DNA of 35,933 bases from JAUWVG01 sp964633715 (GCA_964633715.1 CAZWHQ010000044.1:1-35933); one strand, 5' to 3'. Shown: positions 1 to 8,517, counted from the stretch's first letter. A program made the numbers and translations. The notes: a model not told the origin generated them from the sequence alone.

Positions 1-145
1 AAACCGTTAAAGGTACGCTTTTTTCTTTATCAAATCCACAACTTTCTGTTATATCCCAATATTATTTTGAGCGACCCTAAATATAATCTGAAAACAGAAA
101 CCTCGAGAACCTTCCGGATTCGATAAATAAAAGGGGGGATGCCCT

Positions 146-1417
146 ATGAAAAAACAAACAATTTTATTAGCGATTTTTGTATTAGGTTTAGCTCTAGTTG
201 CTCAAGATATCCAACAAGAAGCAATTTCCATTAATATTGAAGTTCCGGTCAGAGTCTACAAGGGAAATAATTTTGTGAATGATTTGACCATCAACGACTT
301 CGAGGTCTATGAAGACGGTATACTTCAAGATGTTGAAGCCGTGTATCTCGTTAATAAAATGGATATTCAAAGTAAGGAAGAAAAACAGACATCCACGCTT
401 GGAACTTCTAAATCCTTTAAACCTCAAACCTTTAGATCCTTCTACCTATTCTTTGATGTTGTCGAATACTCTCCCAAAATCAGTAAAGCCATTGATTATT
501 TTTACCAGAATGTTTTAGATCCAAGTGATAATCTTACTATCGTTACACCCATTAAAACTTACAGCTTGAAAAGTGATGCTTTGAGCAAAGTATCAGCAGA
601 AGAGGCCATGAATCAGACTATAAAGATATTAAGGAAAGATGCGTGGATGGGAAGCTCAGAATACAGACGTCTCAACGATGATCTTAAGAGTTTAATTAGA
701 TCGATGAGCTCCACAAGTTCTAGTTCCAGAGGGAGAACTGAAACTTTCAGGGGAGTTGCCGGTGGAAAAGGTGTAGTTGTTGCTACTTCATCGGATGCAC
801 CTGAAGATGATCCTGTAGTGAATTTGACGAAGTACGAAGAAATTTTGAGCCGGTTAGAAACAATTAGGAATGTAGACCAGAAGAAACTTTTGGATTTTGC
901 AAATATTTTAAAGGATCAACAGGGGCAGAAATATGTATTCTTGTTTTATCAAAGAGAATTTATCCCTCAACTTGAAAACGTTGATTATTTCGCAAAACTT
1001 AACAAAAATGATGTTAATCTGACAATGAACCTTACAGCTCTTATGGGTTATTACTTTAGAGATATTGCTGTGGATATTGACAGTATTAAGCAAGCCTATG
1101 CGGATTCCTCAATTAGTATTAATTTTCTGTTTTTCACTAAGCCTGCTAAAAATGTTCCAGGAGTACGAATGGTTGAACATTCTGAAGATGTTTTCACTGT
1201 CTTTCGAGAAATGTCTCAAGCAACTGGAGGGATTACTTCCAGTTCAAGCAATCCTAAGTATTTATTCGAACGTGCCTCCGATGCTGTTGAGAGCTACTAT
1301 CTTCTCTATTATTCGCCTAAAAATTACCAGACTGATGGAAAATTCAAAAAGATAAAAGTTGTCGTCAAAGGAAAAAATTATAGGATTACTCACAGAGCCG
1401 GGTATATTGCAGATTAA
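146..1417 (+). CDS. Secreted VWFA-related domain protein
   Basis: A 423-residue exported protein of the acidobacterial VWFA-related type. Residues 1-19 form a signal peptide ending near VAQ. Residues about 33-70 carry the usual opening of this family, a short beta-rich stretch with the DFEVYEDG pattern. A von Willebrand A-like core starts near residue 97 (FYLFFDVVEY), but the canonical DxSxS metal site is absent. The C-terminus (YYLLYYSPKNY, then a tail ending HRAGYIAD) is nearly the same as in the gene at 20657, its paralogue. A Ser/Gly-rich insert at about 186-222 is missing from that paralogue. The G-rich ribosome site at 132-137 supports this ATG. A LolA-like gene follows 46 bases downstream and may be cotranscribed. 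The cellular role is unknown; family members are exported and presumed to bind protein or surface partners. Confidence 0.85.
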   Translation: MKKQTILLAIFVLGLALVAQDIQQEAISINIEVPVRVYKGNNFVNDLTINDFEVYEDGILQDVEAVYLVNKMDIQSKEEKQTSTLGTSKSFKPQTFRSFYLFFDVVEYSPKISKAIDYFYQNVLDPSDNLTIVTPIKTYSLKSDALSKVSAEEAMNQTIKILRKDAWMGSSEYRRLNDDLKSLIRSMSSTSSSSRGRTETFRGVAGGKGVVVATSSDAPEDDPVVNLTKYEEILSRLETIRNVDQKKLLDFANILKDQQGQKYVFLFYQREFIPQLENVDYFAKLNKNDVNLTMNLTALMGYYFRDIAVDIDSIKQAYADSSISINFLFFTKPAKNVPGVRMVEHSEDVFTVFREMSQATGGITSSSSNPKYLFERASDAVESYYLLYYSPKNYQTDGKFKKIKVVVKGKNYRITHRAGYIAD

Positions 1418-1463
1418 TAATTGAGCAAATTTGTGACTTAGAATAAATTAAGAGGGGATTAAA

Positions 1464-2333
1464 ATGAAAAAGCAAGGGGTGCTAATTTTTTGTCTTATTT
1501 TAATCATTTTTTCTACCCAAATTCATGGCCAACCGGAAAATTCCTTAACATCTAATCAAGATGAATTAGAAATAATCTTGGAGAAATGTGCGAAGTACTG
1601 CGAAAGACTGCAAAATGTGGCCCTTTATTTTGTATGTGAAGAAACTATAGATGAAGAGCTAAGAGGAGGCCGTTTTGGAGGATCTAGGACTGTTACTACT
1701 TCAAGTGGGATGATGGTGGGTGTAAGTGGAGGAGGCCAAAATATAGAAAGAAATAAATATGTGTACGATTACCAATTGATAAAAAAAGGAGAAAAGATAG
1801 AGGAGACGAGAACATTACTTAAAGAAAATGGGAAGAAAAAAAAGGAAAAGAATGCTCCTATGAAAACAAAAAGATTCTACTCCAGAAGATCAATTTATGG
1901 ACCTGTTGGATGGCTCGGTAAGGAACAGCAAAACAAATACACTTACAGAATTTTAAAAGAACAAACTTTAAAAAAAAGAAAAACTTATGTTATTGAAGTC
2001 TCTCCAAAGACAAAAATTGAAGAAAATCCCAATTTTGGAAAAGTGTGGATTGATAAAGAAGATTTTAGTGTTCTGAAGATAGAAATAAAACAAGAATCCC
2101 TTGCAGGCTTTGAAAAAATTGAACAAGAGAGTGAAAAGCAAAAAATACGTCCTGTTATTACAACTACGCACGATTATTTTATTGAAAAAAATGGAATCAG
2201 ATTTCCCAGCAAAACAGTTTGCGAAGAATTGTATATAGCTAAGATGAGAAGAATAAGAACAAAGATTTCAGAAACAAGAATTAAGTATGACAATTATCGA
2301 TTTTTTATTGTCGAGACCGAAGTGAAATACTGA
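1464..2333 (+). CDS. Secreted LolA-like hypothetical protein
   Basis: This 289-residue exported protein has a signal peptide at 1-22 ending near IHGQ. Its body matches the C-terminal two thirds of the TonB-domain protein on the minus strand at 5591. Shared patterns include a Cys pair in the ILEKCAKYCERL segment, a YDYQLIKK strand, a GKVWIDKEDFSVLKIE strand, THDYFIEKNGIRFPS and a terminal YDNYRFF. The strand pattern resembles the LolA/LppX-like lipoprotein-carrier fold, which is inferred and not proven. A Gly/Ser-rich loop lies near residues 72-95. The AGAGGGG ribosome site lies at 1450-1456. The gene sits 46 bases after the VWFA-related gene and is convergent with the gene ending at 2355, leaving only 21 bases between stops. 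Function unknown. Confidence 0.75.
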   Translation: MKKQGVLIFCLILIIFSTQIHGQPENSLTSNQDELEIILEKCAKYCERLQNVALYFVCEETIDEELRGGRFGGSRTVTTSSGMMVGVSGGGQNIERNKYVYDYQLIKKGEKIEETRTLLKENGKKKKEKNAPMKTKRFYSRRSIYGPVGWLGKEQQNKYTYRILKEQTLKKRKTYVIEVSPKTKIEENPNFGKVWIDKEDFSVLKIEIKQESLAGFEKIEQESEKQKIRPVITTTHDYFIEKNGIRFPSKTVCEELYIAKMRRIRTKISETRIKYDNYRFFIVETEVKY

Positions 2334-2354
2334 TCTTTTTCTCCGCGCTTTCCC

Positions 2355-4394
2355 CTATTTTTTAATGAGGTATTTCCTAACAAAAGAACGGGCGAGTGTC
2401 TTTTTATCAAGAATTTCAATTTCAAGTTCGTATTCACCTAATTTCAATTCCGGAAGCAAAATTTCTATCATCAGGACTTCTGTATTAGCACTAACGTTCT
2501 GGATATCCACAATCTCAGATTTTAATTCCAGCGGCTCACCGATGGATTTTGGATGGAGTCTAACGCTTAACTCGACCTCAGGAGCTGTCCCTTCAATAAT
2601 ATTCACCAGCAGCACAGCGAGGAGACTCTTGATCCCGAATCCGAGATCTTTGACCACCAGGCTGTGATTTTTTGGTTGGAATTTGTACAAGTCGCTGAGA
2701 AAGATATCTTTTTCCTTTCCACTCTGCTCCTCAGAGAGTTTTATGATGTGAGATTCCTGTCCTTTGGCAAATAATAGCGGGGATGATAAAACGATTTCAG
2801 CATCACTTTGTTCAGGAAAAGGAAAGTTGATTATTCCTACGGCGGCCCTGCCTGTGTCTATATCACGGGTTAAAATCCGGCATTCGTACTTGCCGGCTGG
2901 CAAGTTGGCTGTGAAGTAAGGATAGAGAGCCTGTTGATCAAAGGACGTGAGATCCATCTCTCCTTTCTTCATCAGCACTGGTTCATATTCTTCATCGAAC
3001 AGGAAGGCATAGATTTCAACTACAGAGGGGGGAGTTCCAGTTTTTTCGTCAATGTTTATCTGTGAGAAAAGAACACAATTTGTCTCTGTTTGGCCTGCAA
3101 TATAAAGAGGCTCGATAAGAATTTCGAATGGAGAAAGGGTTGTAGGTTTTGTGGTGTATACAAGATCGTATAAATGGAGTTTTTTCTCGAAATCTGAAAA
3201 CTCATTAAAAGGCTTCGGATTGAAATAACCATCCTGAGCCAGAACATTTAAATCCGGGTTTTTAACTTTAACCTTGATCTGGTGATATTTTCCATCCCAG
3301 GTGTCAGGGACATAATAGCCGAGGACATAATAATTCCCTGTGAGCAGATGAACATCCCTGGAGATTGTATCCACATCCTCAATATCTGCAAAATATTTTC
3401 CCCCCGAGGCTTCGGACATCTTTTTTAGAGGGTGATTCGTCCAAATGTATTTTTTCTTGATGAAAAGCTCTATGATACGATATATCTTCCAGTTTTGTGT
3501 ATTAATTGTGTAAACTGGCGTGCTGGCATCGGCAAATTCCTTTCCCAGTTTGGTTGCTGTGGCCCCGAGATTACGGCTGCTGAAAAGGATAAGGCTTTTA
3601 TTTCCCGGAACATATTTTAACGCATTGGCCAAGTCCGACATTCGAGGGACAAAATCCTGGTGCTGGAAACGAATGGATCCAGGAACAGAAATAAGATTCC
3701 CTCCTCCGCTGCTGACTTCGCCTTTCCCTTCCACGTGATCAGGTTTTTTGGGAATCACTACAGGAGCAGAGGAAACTCTTGATGCTACTACACCGCCATC
3801 TGGAGTAATTAGCTCTCCTCCTGATGAAGATCCGAGGCTTTGCCTTATTTCCTTAGTTTTTTTGATAGCGTTGCGGATTCTTTCGTGATCAGTTGTGAGA
3901 TATTCTTTGATAAAGAATCCATCCATACGTGAGAAGCCTATAATACCGACTTCATCTCCGAACTTCAGCTGTGTATCCACAAAGTGAAGGGCGGCTTTCT
4001 TGGCGTTGGCCATGCCGTTGACATCGGCTCCCTGAATGTCGAGGAATATAAAAAGACGGCGGTTAAGGCCCTTTGTCACTCCGGCAAGATCGGACATCTG
4101 ACCAGAAGGACGGACTTTCATCCCTTCTTTACTTACAGTATGAATCTCGAATTCTGTAATATCTTTTTTCTTATTGTTGTCATATAAAATGAAATCCTCT
4201 TTCTGAAGATTGGTCACGGGACGGCCATCCTTGTCCAGAACACGGACAGTCACGAGTTTGACAACCGCTGCGGCATCATACTGAGGTGTTCTTTGTCCTT
4301 GAGTGTCTGTTTTCGTTTGTCCGGGAAAAAGAGAAGTTGACAAAATTCCCAAAAAGACTATGGTCAATGAATAAATTCTCGCGTGGCGCCGCAT
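2355..4394 (-). CDS. Secreted VWFA-related domain protein, long form
   Basis: About 679 residues from the ATG at 4394, which has an AGGA ribosome site five bases upstream; an in-frame TTG at 4412 is less likely. An N-terminal hydrophobic export signal is followed by the VWFA-related opening (VTVRVLDKDG, then KEDFILYDNN). The A-domain-like core begins LFIFLDIQGAD, where the metal-site residues are non-canonical, and continues through GDEVGIIGFSR, KSLILFSSRN and SGGKYFADIEDV. Roughly 270 further residues form a beta-rich C-terminal region absent from the 400-residue paralogues at 146 and 20657. It is the last gene of a minus-strand operon, 23 bases after the propeller lipoprotein. Base composition looks less AT-rich than most neighbours. 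Its partner or substrate is unknown. Confidence 0.85.
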   Translation of the reverse strand: MRRHARIYSLTIVFLGILSTSLFPGQTKTDTQGQRTPQYDAAAVVKLVTVRVLDKDGRPVTNLQKEDFILYDNNKKKDITEFEIHTVSKEGMKVRPSGQMSDLAGVTKGLNRRLFIFLDIQGADVNGMANAKKAALHFVDTQLKFGDEVGIIGFSRMDGFFIKEYLTTDHERIRNAIKKTKEIRQSLGSSSGGELITPDGGVVASRVSSAPVVIPKKPDHVEGKGEVSSGGGNLISVPGSIRFQHQDFVPRMSDLANALKYVPGNKSLILFSSRNLGATATKLGKEFADASTPVYTINTQNWKIYRIIELFIKKKYIWTNHPLKKMSEASGGKYFADIEDVDTISRDVHLLTGNYYVLGYYVPDTWDGKYHQIKVKVKNPDLNVLAQDGYFNPKPFNEFSDFEKKLHLYDLVYTTKPTTLSPFEILIEPLYIAGQTETNCVLFSQINIDEKTGTPPSVVEIYAFLFDEEYEPVLMKKGEMDLTSFDQQALYPYFTANLPAGKYECRILTRDIDTGRAAVGIINFPFPEQSDAEIVLSSPLLFAKGQESHIIKLSEEQSGKEKDIFLSDLYKFQPKNHSLVVKDLGFGIKSLLAVLLVNIIEGTAPEVELSVRLHPKSIGEPLELKSEIVDIQNVSANTEVLMIEILLPELKLGEYELEIEILDKKTLARSFVRKYLIKK

Positions 4395-4417
4395 GTGAGT
4401 CCTATCTATCAATCCGT

Positions 4418-5548
4418 CTATTCCATGATTTCTTCCAGCCGGAACCGTTTAACCATGGGATAGTCGAATTCTGAGGCTAGAAGACTATAAGCTTTTTTTT
4501 CTTTGAACATATAGAGGGGATAGGAAAGAACAGCCTGTTTGATGAATATCCCTTCCTGATTGAAAATGTCATAGAGATACCCCTCAAAATCAACAGGAGT
4601 GAACTGTCTGATCCAGCAGTTGCTGTCTCCATCTATCAGCATATTTGGATAGAAAGCGGGATGGAATTCGTTAAGCCGGGGATTGTCTTTGTGCTCTTCA
4701 TTGGCAACCGGTGTGTACCCCCTGCCAAAACGGAACTCTACAGAACCATCGGCGTCAAGAACAGTGATTTGATAGGTTTTGCTGAATCCGGCATACAATC
4801 TTCCTTTTGGATCTAAAGCCCAGATAAAGCGTTCAGTTCTTGAGCCGCCAACTGAAATAGCCCCCCCTTCGACTGCTTGTATCCTAACCGTTTCAGATTC
4901 TATATCGATTAAGCGTTTTTTGTTTTGTCCATCGGAGTCCAAGGAAATTATGCTTGTGATCATCTGGCTTTCTTGTAATTCACTCGTCAGTTCAATTTCT
5001 TCTTTTTGCGACTTTTCCTGGAAATAAACACGACCATCGCCAGCAAAGAGTATTCCACTATAGAAACCCTCGAGCTTAAAACCTCCGAGTAAATTTCCTT
5101 TACGGTCAAAGATGATTATTCTCTGGTTCATATAGTCGTTGACGAACACCCGTCCGTCTTGGGAAAAGTCAAAAAAAGCCAGTGACGTGATTTCGCCCGG
5201 CCCCTGCCCTTTTCTCCCGATTGTCCGGATATACTTTCCATCGTCATCATAGACTAAAATGTGGCAGTCTCCATAGTCCAGCACATAAATATAGCCTTGG
5301 CCATCCACGCGCATTTGAAATGGCCTGTTCAGAAGGTATTCTTCTTCGCCTACGTCTTTTCCTATGGAAACCTCTTCGATCAAACTGTATGTCACTCGGC
5401 CGTCGCGTGGATAGTCAGGATTTGTGAGGACATTAATGCTGCCGATATTTTCAATTCCAACGGGGTAGTCAGGCTTATCTCCCTTTTTCGCACAGGATAT
5501 AAAACAGGTCATGAGGACAACATAGAGTATCAGGATTTCTTTTTTCAT
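4418..5548 (-). CDS. 6-bladed beta-propeller lipoprotein
   Basis: A 376-residue lipoprotein whose signal peptide ends in the lipobox FISC with Cys19 as the predicted lipidated residue. The body reads as NHL-like propeller blades: a YIYVLDYGDCHILVYDDDGKY blade, then the family hallmark GQGPGE at 114-119, then further blades. It ends in a strand of the type MVKRFRLEEI, where other paralogues here end in KRYKxxW. It is expected to be anchored in a membrane facing the periplasm or cell surface; such propellers usually bind ligands or proteins and no catalytic site is visible. An AGGAG ribosome site lies just upstream of the ATG. It is the middle gene of a three-gene operon, 42 bases after the TonB-type gene and 23 before the VWFA-related gene. 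Confidence 0.88.
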   Translation of the reverse strand: MKKEILILYVVLMTCFISCAKKGDKPDYPVGIENIGSINVLTNPDYPRDGRVTYSLIEEVSIGKDVGEEEYLLNRPFQMRVDGQGYIYVLDYGDCHILVYDDDGKYIRTIGRKGQGPGEITSLAFFDFSQDGRVFVNDYMNQRIIIFDRKGNLLGGFKLEGFYSGILFAGDGRVYFQEKSQKEEIELTSELQESQMITSIISLDSDGQNKKRLIDIESETVRIQAVEGGAISVGGSRTERFIWALDPKGRLYAGFSKTYQITVLDADGSVEFRFGRGYTPVANEEHKDNPRLNEFHPAFYPNMLIDGDSNCWIRQFTPVDFEGYLYDIFNQEGIFIKQAVLSYPLYMFKEKKAYSLLASEFDYPMVKRFRLEEIME

Positions 5549-5590
5549 CTTATTCTCCTTTTTTCTGTCATTAACAAAGGATTGTGACAG

Positions 5591-6913
5591 CTAGTCATGT
5601 CTTATTATTTCAGGCAGAGAGCGGATCAACGGGGTGAATGTCAATTTGCTGCGATTCAATAATAGAGTTTCGAGTTTCTTTTTTATAATATTGTAATCTG
5701 TCGCTACGGTAAAAAACCTATAGTTTTCATATGTGACTTCAAGCTCTGACTTCAGGTCTTTTTTTGCGGCCAATAAGCCTGAGTATTCAACGCGGATTTC
5801 CGATCGGCTCGGGAAAAGAATGCCGTTTTTTTCGACTTCGTAGTCATGTGTGGATTTAAAATGCGGTTTCAAAAAATAATGTTCACATTCAGAGAGAATA
5901 TCCTCATATCCTTCCACAAAGTCTGTCTCAACTTCGGCCTTCACAATCTGGAAATCCGATTTGTTTACCCAGAACTTTCCACGTCTAATGTTTCCTGTCT
6001 GTCCTGGTCTCGGGTATGCCTCAATCACATAAACCGATTCTCTCTTGATTTTCTCATCTTTGGCCAGCTTAAACAAATATCTAGGGCGTTGTTCAAAACT
6101 GAGAATCTGGACTGGCACCAAAATTGGCTTAATTGAATAAGATTGTTTAGTCATTTGAGGAGTTTTCTCGATGTTAGCATTTTTCCTATCCATTTCCATT
6201 AGAATTCTCTTTTCTTCAATAATGTCCTTTTTTCTAATCAGTTGGTAGTCATTGACATAGACGTGCCTGCTTGTATCTCCCAATATTAAATCAATAACAG
6301 AAGCACCTGAGAACACTAATCCCGAGCTTGAGATGGGAGGCATAATGGACATTCCGGGTGCTGGTCCATCAAGGTTTTTGGACTTTTCTTTAATTCTTTC
6401 ATGACAAACATAATAGAGTGCGGATTCAGAGAGTTTCAGACAGTACTCAGAACATTTATCGAGAATTCTCTGCAATTCTTCATCATAGGATTCCACAAGC
6501 TCATCTTCAAGAAGATCCAAAATCGATTCATTCTCATTGACGGGAATGCTTAATTTTCCAGGATAAAAAATAACCTTTAAGAATCCAAAAGTGCGTATCG
6601 GTTCTCCTTCATGAATGAATGGTTCGAACTTCCACTGTAAAAAGGTCTTTTCAATATTTTCCTCCAATTCGGGATAATTGCTTCTCCAAATACTTGCCCT
6701 ACGCACACTCCCATCTCTTTCTAGGCTAATGGACATGAGGAATCGGGCTGCCACCCCTTCTTTTTTTAGTATTTCCGGATAATTTGGATTGACTTTTATT
6801 ATCGGTTTAAAGAGAGTTTGAACAATAATTCTTTCTTGATTTTCGCCATGCATAAATGAAATTAATAAGATAAGTCCGAAGCCAAGACTTAAAGCTTTAA
6901 TTAGCCTTTTCAT
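5591..6913 (-). CDS. TonB C-terminal domain fused to LolA-like domain
   Basis: A 440-residue exported protein with a signal peptide at 1-23. Residues about 28-120 match a TonB C-terminal domain, including VNPNYPEILKKEG, a GSVRRASIWRS strand and the FLQWKFEP strand. There is no transmembrane anchor or proline-rich spacer typical of classical TonB, so energy transduction is doubtful. From about residue 145 it matches the stand-alone protein at 1464 (ILDKCSEYCLKL with two cysteines, YDYQLIRKK, GKFWVNKSDFQIVKAE, THDYEVEKNGILFPS, YENYRFF). It is the first gene of the minus-strand operon, with a GGGAG ribosome site. An upstream motif at 6967-6986 (minus strand) resembles one preceding propeller genes. 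Function is unknown; the fusion hints at a periplasmic binding or carrier role. Confidence 0.8.
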   Translation of the reverse strand: MKRLIKALSLGFGLILLISFMHGENQERIIVQTLFKPIIKVNPNYPEILKKEGVAARFLMSISLERDGSVRRASIWRSNYPELEENIEKTFLQWKFEPFIHEGEPIRTFGFLKVIFYPGKLSIPVNENESILDLLEDELVESYDEELQRILDKCSEYCLKLSESALYYVCHERIKEKSKNLDGPAPGMSIMPPISSSGLVFSGASVIDLILGDTSRHVYVNDYQLIRKKDIIEEKRILMEMDRKNANIEKTPQMTKQSYSIKPILVPVQILSFEQRPRYLFKLAKDEKIKRESVYVIEAYPRPGQTGNIRRGKFWVNKSDFQIVKAEVETDFVEGYEDILSECEHYFLKPHFKSTHDYEVEKNGILFPSRSEIRVEYSGLLAAKKDLKSELEVTYENYRFFTVATDYNIIKKKLETLLLNRSKLTFTPLIRSLPEIIRHD

Positions 6914-6966
6914 GATGTGTCTCCCTTTTCCCCACGGAAAACAAAATACTTCTTATTCTATATTGA

Positions 6967-6986
6967 TTACGATTAAGTATAGCAAA
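6967..6986 (-). promoter_or_regulatory. Promoter-like motif upstream of minus-strand operon
   Basis: On the minus strand this reads TTTGCTATACTTAATCGTAA. It matches 16 of 20 positions of the sequence before the propeller pseudogene at 18563-18582. It sits about 54 bases before the start codon at 6913. A promoter role is inferred from position and recurrence only. Confidence 0.35.
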
Positions 6987-7029
6987 ACGTTTAAAAAAGA
7001 ACCATGACAATACTCGGCCTCTACTGAGC

Positions 7030-7049
7030 CCTTCCTGGTCGATTTGTCC
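7030..7049 (+). repeat. Recurrent 20-bp intergenic motif, copy 1
   Basis: Reads CCTTCCTGGTCGATTTGTCC, followed by AGAAGG. Close relatives occur at 8518, 18495, 20502, 26819 and 35249, always between genes and on the plus strand. Role unknown. Confidence 0.5.
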
Positions 7050-7173
7050 AGAAGGATGTGTTTGATCCTTTCCAGATTCACGAAACGATACAGTGAGAAA
7101 ACTGAATTCCGACAGACGTCATAATAATAATGTGATTATTCGAAGCAGGAAGTCCATCGTCAAGAGAACGGAT

Positions 7174-7208
7174 AATTAATATGAAATTAATATTGTATAT
7201 GATATCAT
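7174..7208 (+). promoter_or_regulatory. Candidate operator/promoter of hicA-hicB-secB
   Basis: AATTAATAT occurs twice, at 7174-7182 and 7185-7193, with an 11-base period of about one helical turn. A perfect palindrome ATGATATCAT follows at 7199-7208 and overlaps a possible -10 box TATGAT at 7198-7203. Repeats in this position suit autoregulation by the ribbon-helix-helix region of HicB. Binding is inferred. Confidence 0.45.
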
Positions 7209-7222
7209 TTTTGAGCTAAAAT

Positions 7223-7534
7223 ATGAGTTGGAAAGAAATACTAAGGGAGTGGAGAGGAAATCCTCCAAAAGAAGAATCCGTAAGGAGAGTGTTAACTGTG
7301 ATTGACAATGTATTTGAAAACAGGAATGAAAAAATGCAGGGATCTCACATTGTTGTTGAAGATTCCCGGCTCAAATTTTATAAGAGATATCTAAGACCGG
7401 AAGATAGAAATATTTCTTATGATGGATCATTTCATATACCAACAGTAAAAGGAAGAAAAGTTAAGGGGTATAATATCGATAAAATACTACACCTCATCGA
7501 TATCATAGAAGCTTACGAGAGGACAAGACAATGA
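7223..7534 (+). CDS. hicA: HicA-like mRNA interferase toxin
   Basis: A 103-residue protein with the HicA pattern: GSHIVV at 40-45, where His42 occupies the position of the catalytic histidine, then FHIPTVKGRKVKGYNIDKIL at 70-89, corresponding to the conserved strand-helix end of the double-stranded-RNA-binding-like fold. HicA toxins cleave mRNA and tmRNA and are neutralised by HicB. The protein is longer than the usual 60-90 residues, with extra residues at about 46-68 between the catalytic and terminal segments. It overlaps hicB by four bases (ATGA), the usual translational coupling. No strong ribosome site precedes the ATG. The family call rests on these motifs and on the adjacent HicB. Confidence 0.8.
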   Translation: MSWKEILREWRGNPPKEESVRRVLTVIDNVFENRNEKMQGSHIVVEDSRLKFYKRYLRPEDRNISYDGSFHIPTVKGRKVKGYNIDKILHLIDIIEAYERTRQ

Positions 7535-8040
7535 AAAAAGATCTAAATCACTACATGAAATTGCCTTATAGGATGGAAATTTCTGTTATTCCGAAAGAGA
7601 AAGGCGGCGGTTTTGAAGCCGCAATTCCAGATTTAGGAAGATATGCCTTTGTTGGACAGGGAGATTCTATCGAAGACGCTATTCAAGATCTCGAGGAAAC
7701 AAAAAAAGAAAATTTCAAAAACTTGCTGCAGAAGAATGTCGATATTCCAGAACCGGATGGGACTAAAAAAGAATACCGTGGAGAATTTCTCATCAGAATG
7801 CCGAAATTTCTGCATAAAGAATTGGCTGTAGCTGCTCAAGAAAATGGCATAAGCTTAAACCAGTATATGAATTATCTTCTCATTAATAATTATAGAATTG
7901 CTCAGATTGGAGAACTCCTCTACACCAGTTTTGAAAAATTTATGGAAAATGTCTGGAGCTTCCCAAATCCGTCGATCGAAGCAGAAAGAGCAAGCCTAAT
8001 GCCTCTTATACAGAAGGGAAGGAAGTTTATTGGCGCGTAA
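7531..8040 (+). CDS. hicB: HicB-family antitoxin with extended C-terminal tail
   Basis: A 169-residue antitoxin. Residues about 13-70 form the HicB partial RNase-H-like domain (FEAAIPDLG at 28-36, then SIEDAIQDLEE). Residues about 82-119 form a ribbon-helix-helix DNA-binding region (GEFLIRMPKFLHKELAVAA, then ISLNQYMNYLL). An unusual tail of about 50 residues (120-169) follows. It is rich in aromatic and aliphatic residues (ELLYTSFEKF, ENVWSF) and is longer than in ordinary HicB. Because a SecB-like gene starts immediately after the stop, the tail may be a chaperone-addiction segment that must be bound by the chaperone for the antitoxin to fold. That is inference from other toxin-antitoxin-chaperone systems. 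Confidence 0.85.
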   Translation: MKKDLNHYMKLPYRMEISVIPKEKGGGFEAAIPDLGRYAFVGQGDSIEDAIQDLEETKKENFKNLLQKNVDIPEPDGTKKEYRGEFLIRMPKFLHKELAVAAQENGISLNQYMNYLLINNYRIAQIGELLYTSFEKFMENVWSFPNPSIEAERASLMPLIQKGRKFIGA

Positions 8041-8478
8041 ATGAGTGAAAAAGAAAAAAGATTGAGCGATACAAAAGTTTACATGAAAATCCTTGTTGGC
8101 CTTCAATTAAAAAGCCTATCAGTGCAAAAAGGGAAATTTTCTTCGAGCAAAGAGAATTTTATTCCAAATTCTGAAGTTGACATCAGAGATACCGCGCAAT
8201 TTAAAATTGAATCAAAGAACTCAATAAAAATGATACACAACTATAAGCTAAAAATTGAAAACAGCAAAAGCAAAAAGAATATTCTTCAGATAGATCTTGC
8301 TTTTGAACTTGTTTTCTCCAGTAAGGAAACATTTACACAGGAATTCTTTGATGTCTATAAAGAGGACAGCCTTCCCTTAAACACCTGGCCATACTTTCGA
8401 GAATTTGTCAGCAGTATTATTCAAAGAATGAACTTTCCCCCTCTAACGCTTCCTTTGTTTAAAAGCAGAAATTTCTAA
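8041..8478 (+). CDS. SecB-like chaperone of a toxin-antitoxin-chaperone system
   Basis: A 145-residue protein starting on the base after the hicB stop. The C-terminus carries a SecB-like signature: WPYFREFVSSII at 116-127, matching the SecB FPYAREC-type helix, then NFPPLTLPLF at 131-140, matching FPPLxLxPxNF. The N-terminal part has alternating strands as in SecB (MKILVGLQLKSL, then SEVDIRDTAQFKIE). SecB holds unfolded polypeptides; dedicated SecB-like chaperones can stabilise antitoxins, as in mycobacterial HigB-HigA-Rv1957. The tight linkage argues for that role here instead of housekeeping Sec export. Similarity is distant, so a structural comparison would settle it. No typical ribosome site precedes the start, consistent with translational coupling to hicB. 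Confidence 0.75.
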   Translation: MSEKEKRLSDTKVYMKILVGLQLKSLSVQKGKFSSSKENFIPNSEVDIRDTAQFKIESKNSIKMIHNYKLKIENSKSKKNILQIDLAFELVFSSKETFTQEFFDVYKEDSLPLNTWPYFREFVSSIIQRMNFPPLTLPLFKSRNF

Positions 8479-8517
8479 TAAACGCTTCGACCAACACGAG
8501 GGAAAACATTATTACCT

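Larger units (their letters stand above)
6914..7222. other. Divergent intergenic region
   Basis: This 309-base gap separates the leftward TonB/propeller/VWFA operon from the rightward hicA-hicB-secB unit and should hold both promoters. Visible elements are a leftward promoter-like motif at 6967-6986, a copy of a recurring 20-base intergenic motif at 7030-7049, and direct and inverted repeats just before hicA at 7174-7208. No RNA gene or additional coding sequence is apparent. Confidence 0.6.

Noticed and set aside
2334..2354. Bidirectional terminator between convergent genes
   Set aside because: The 21-base gap is pyrimidine-rich but shows no hairpin.
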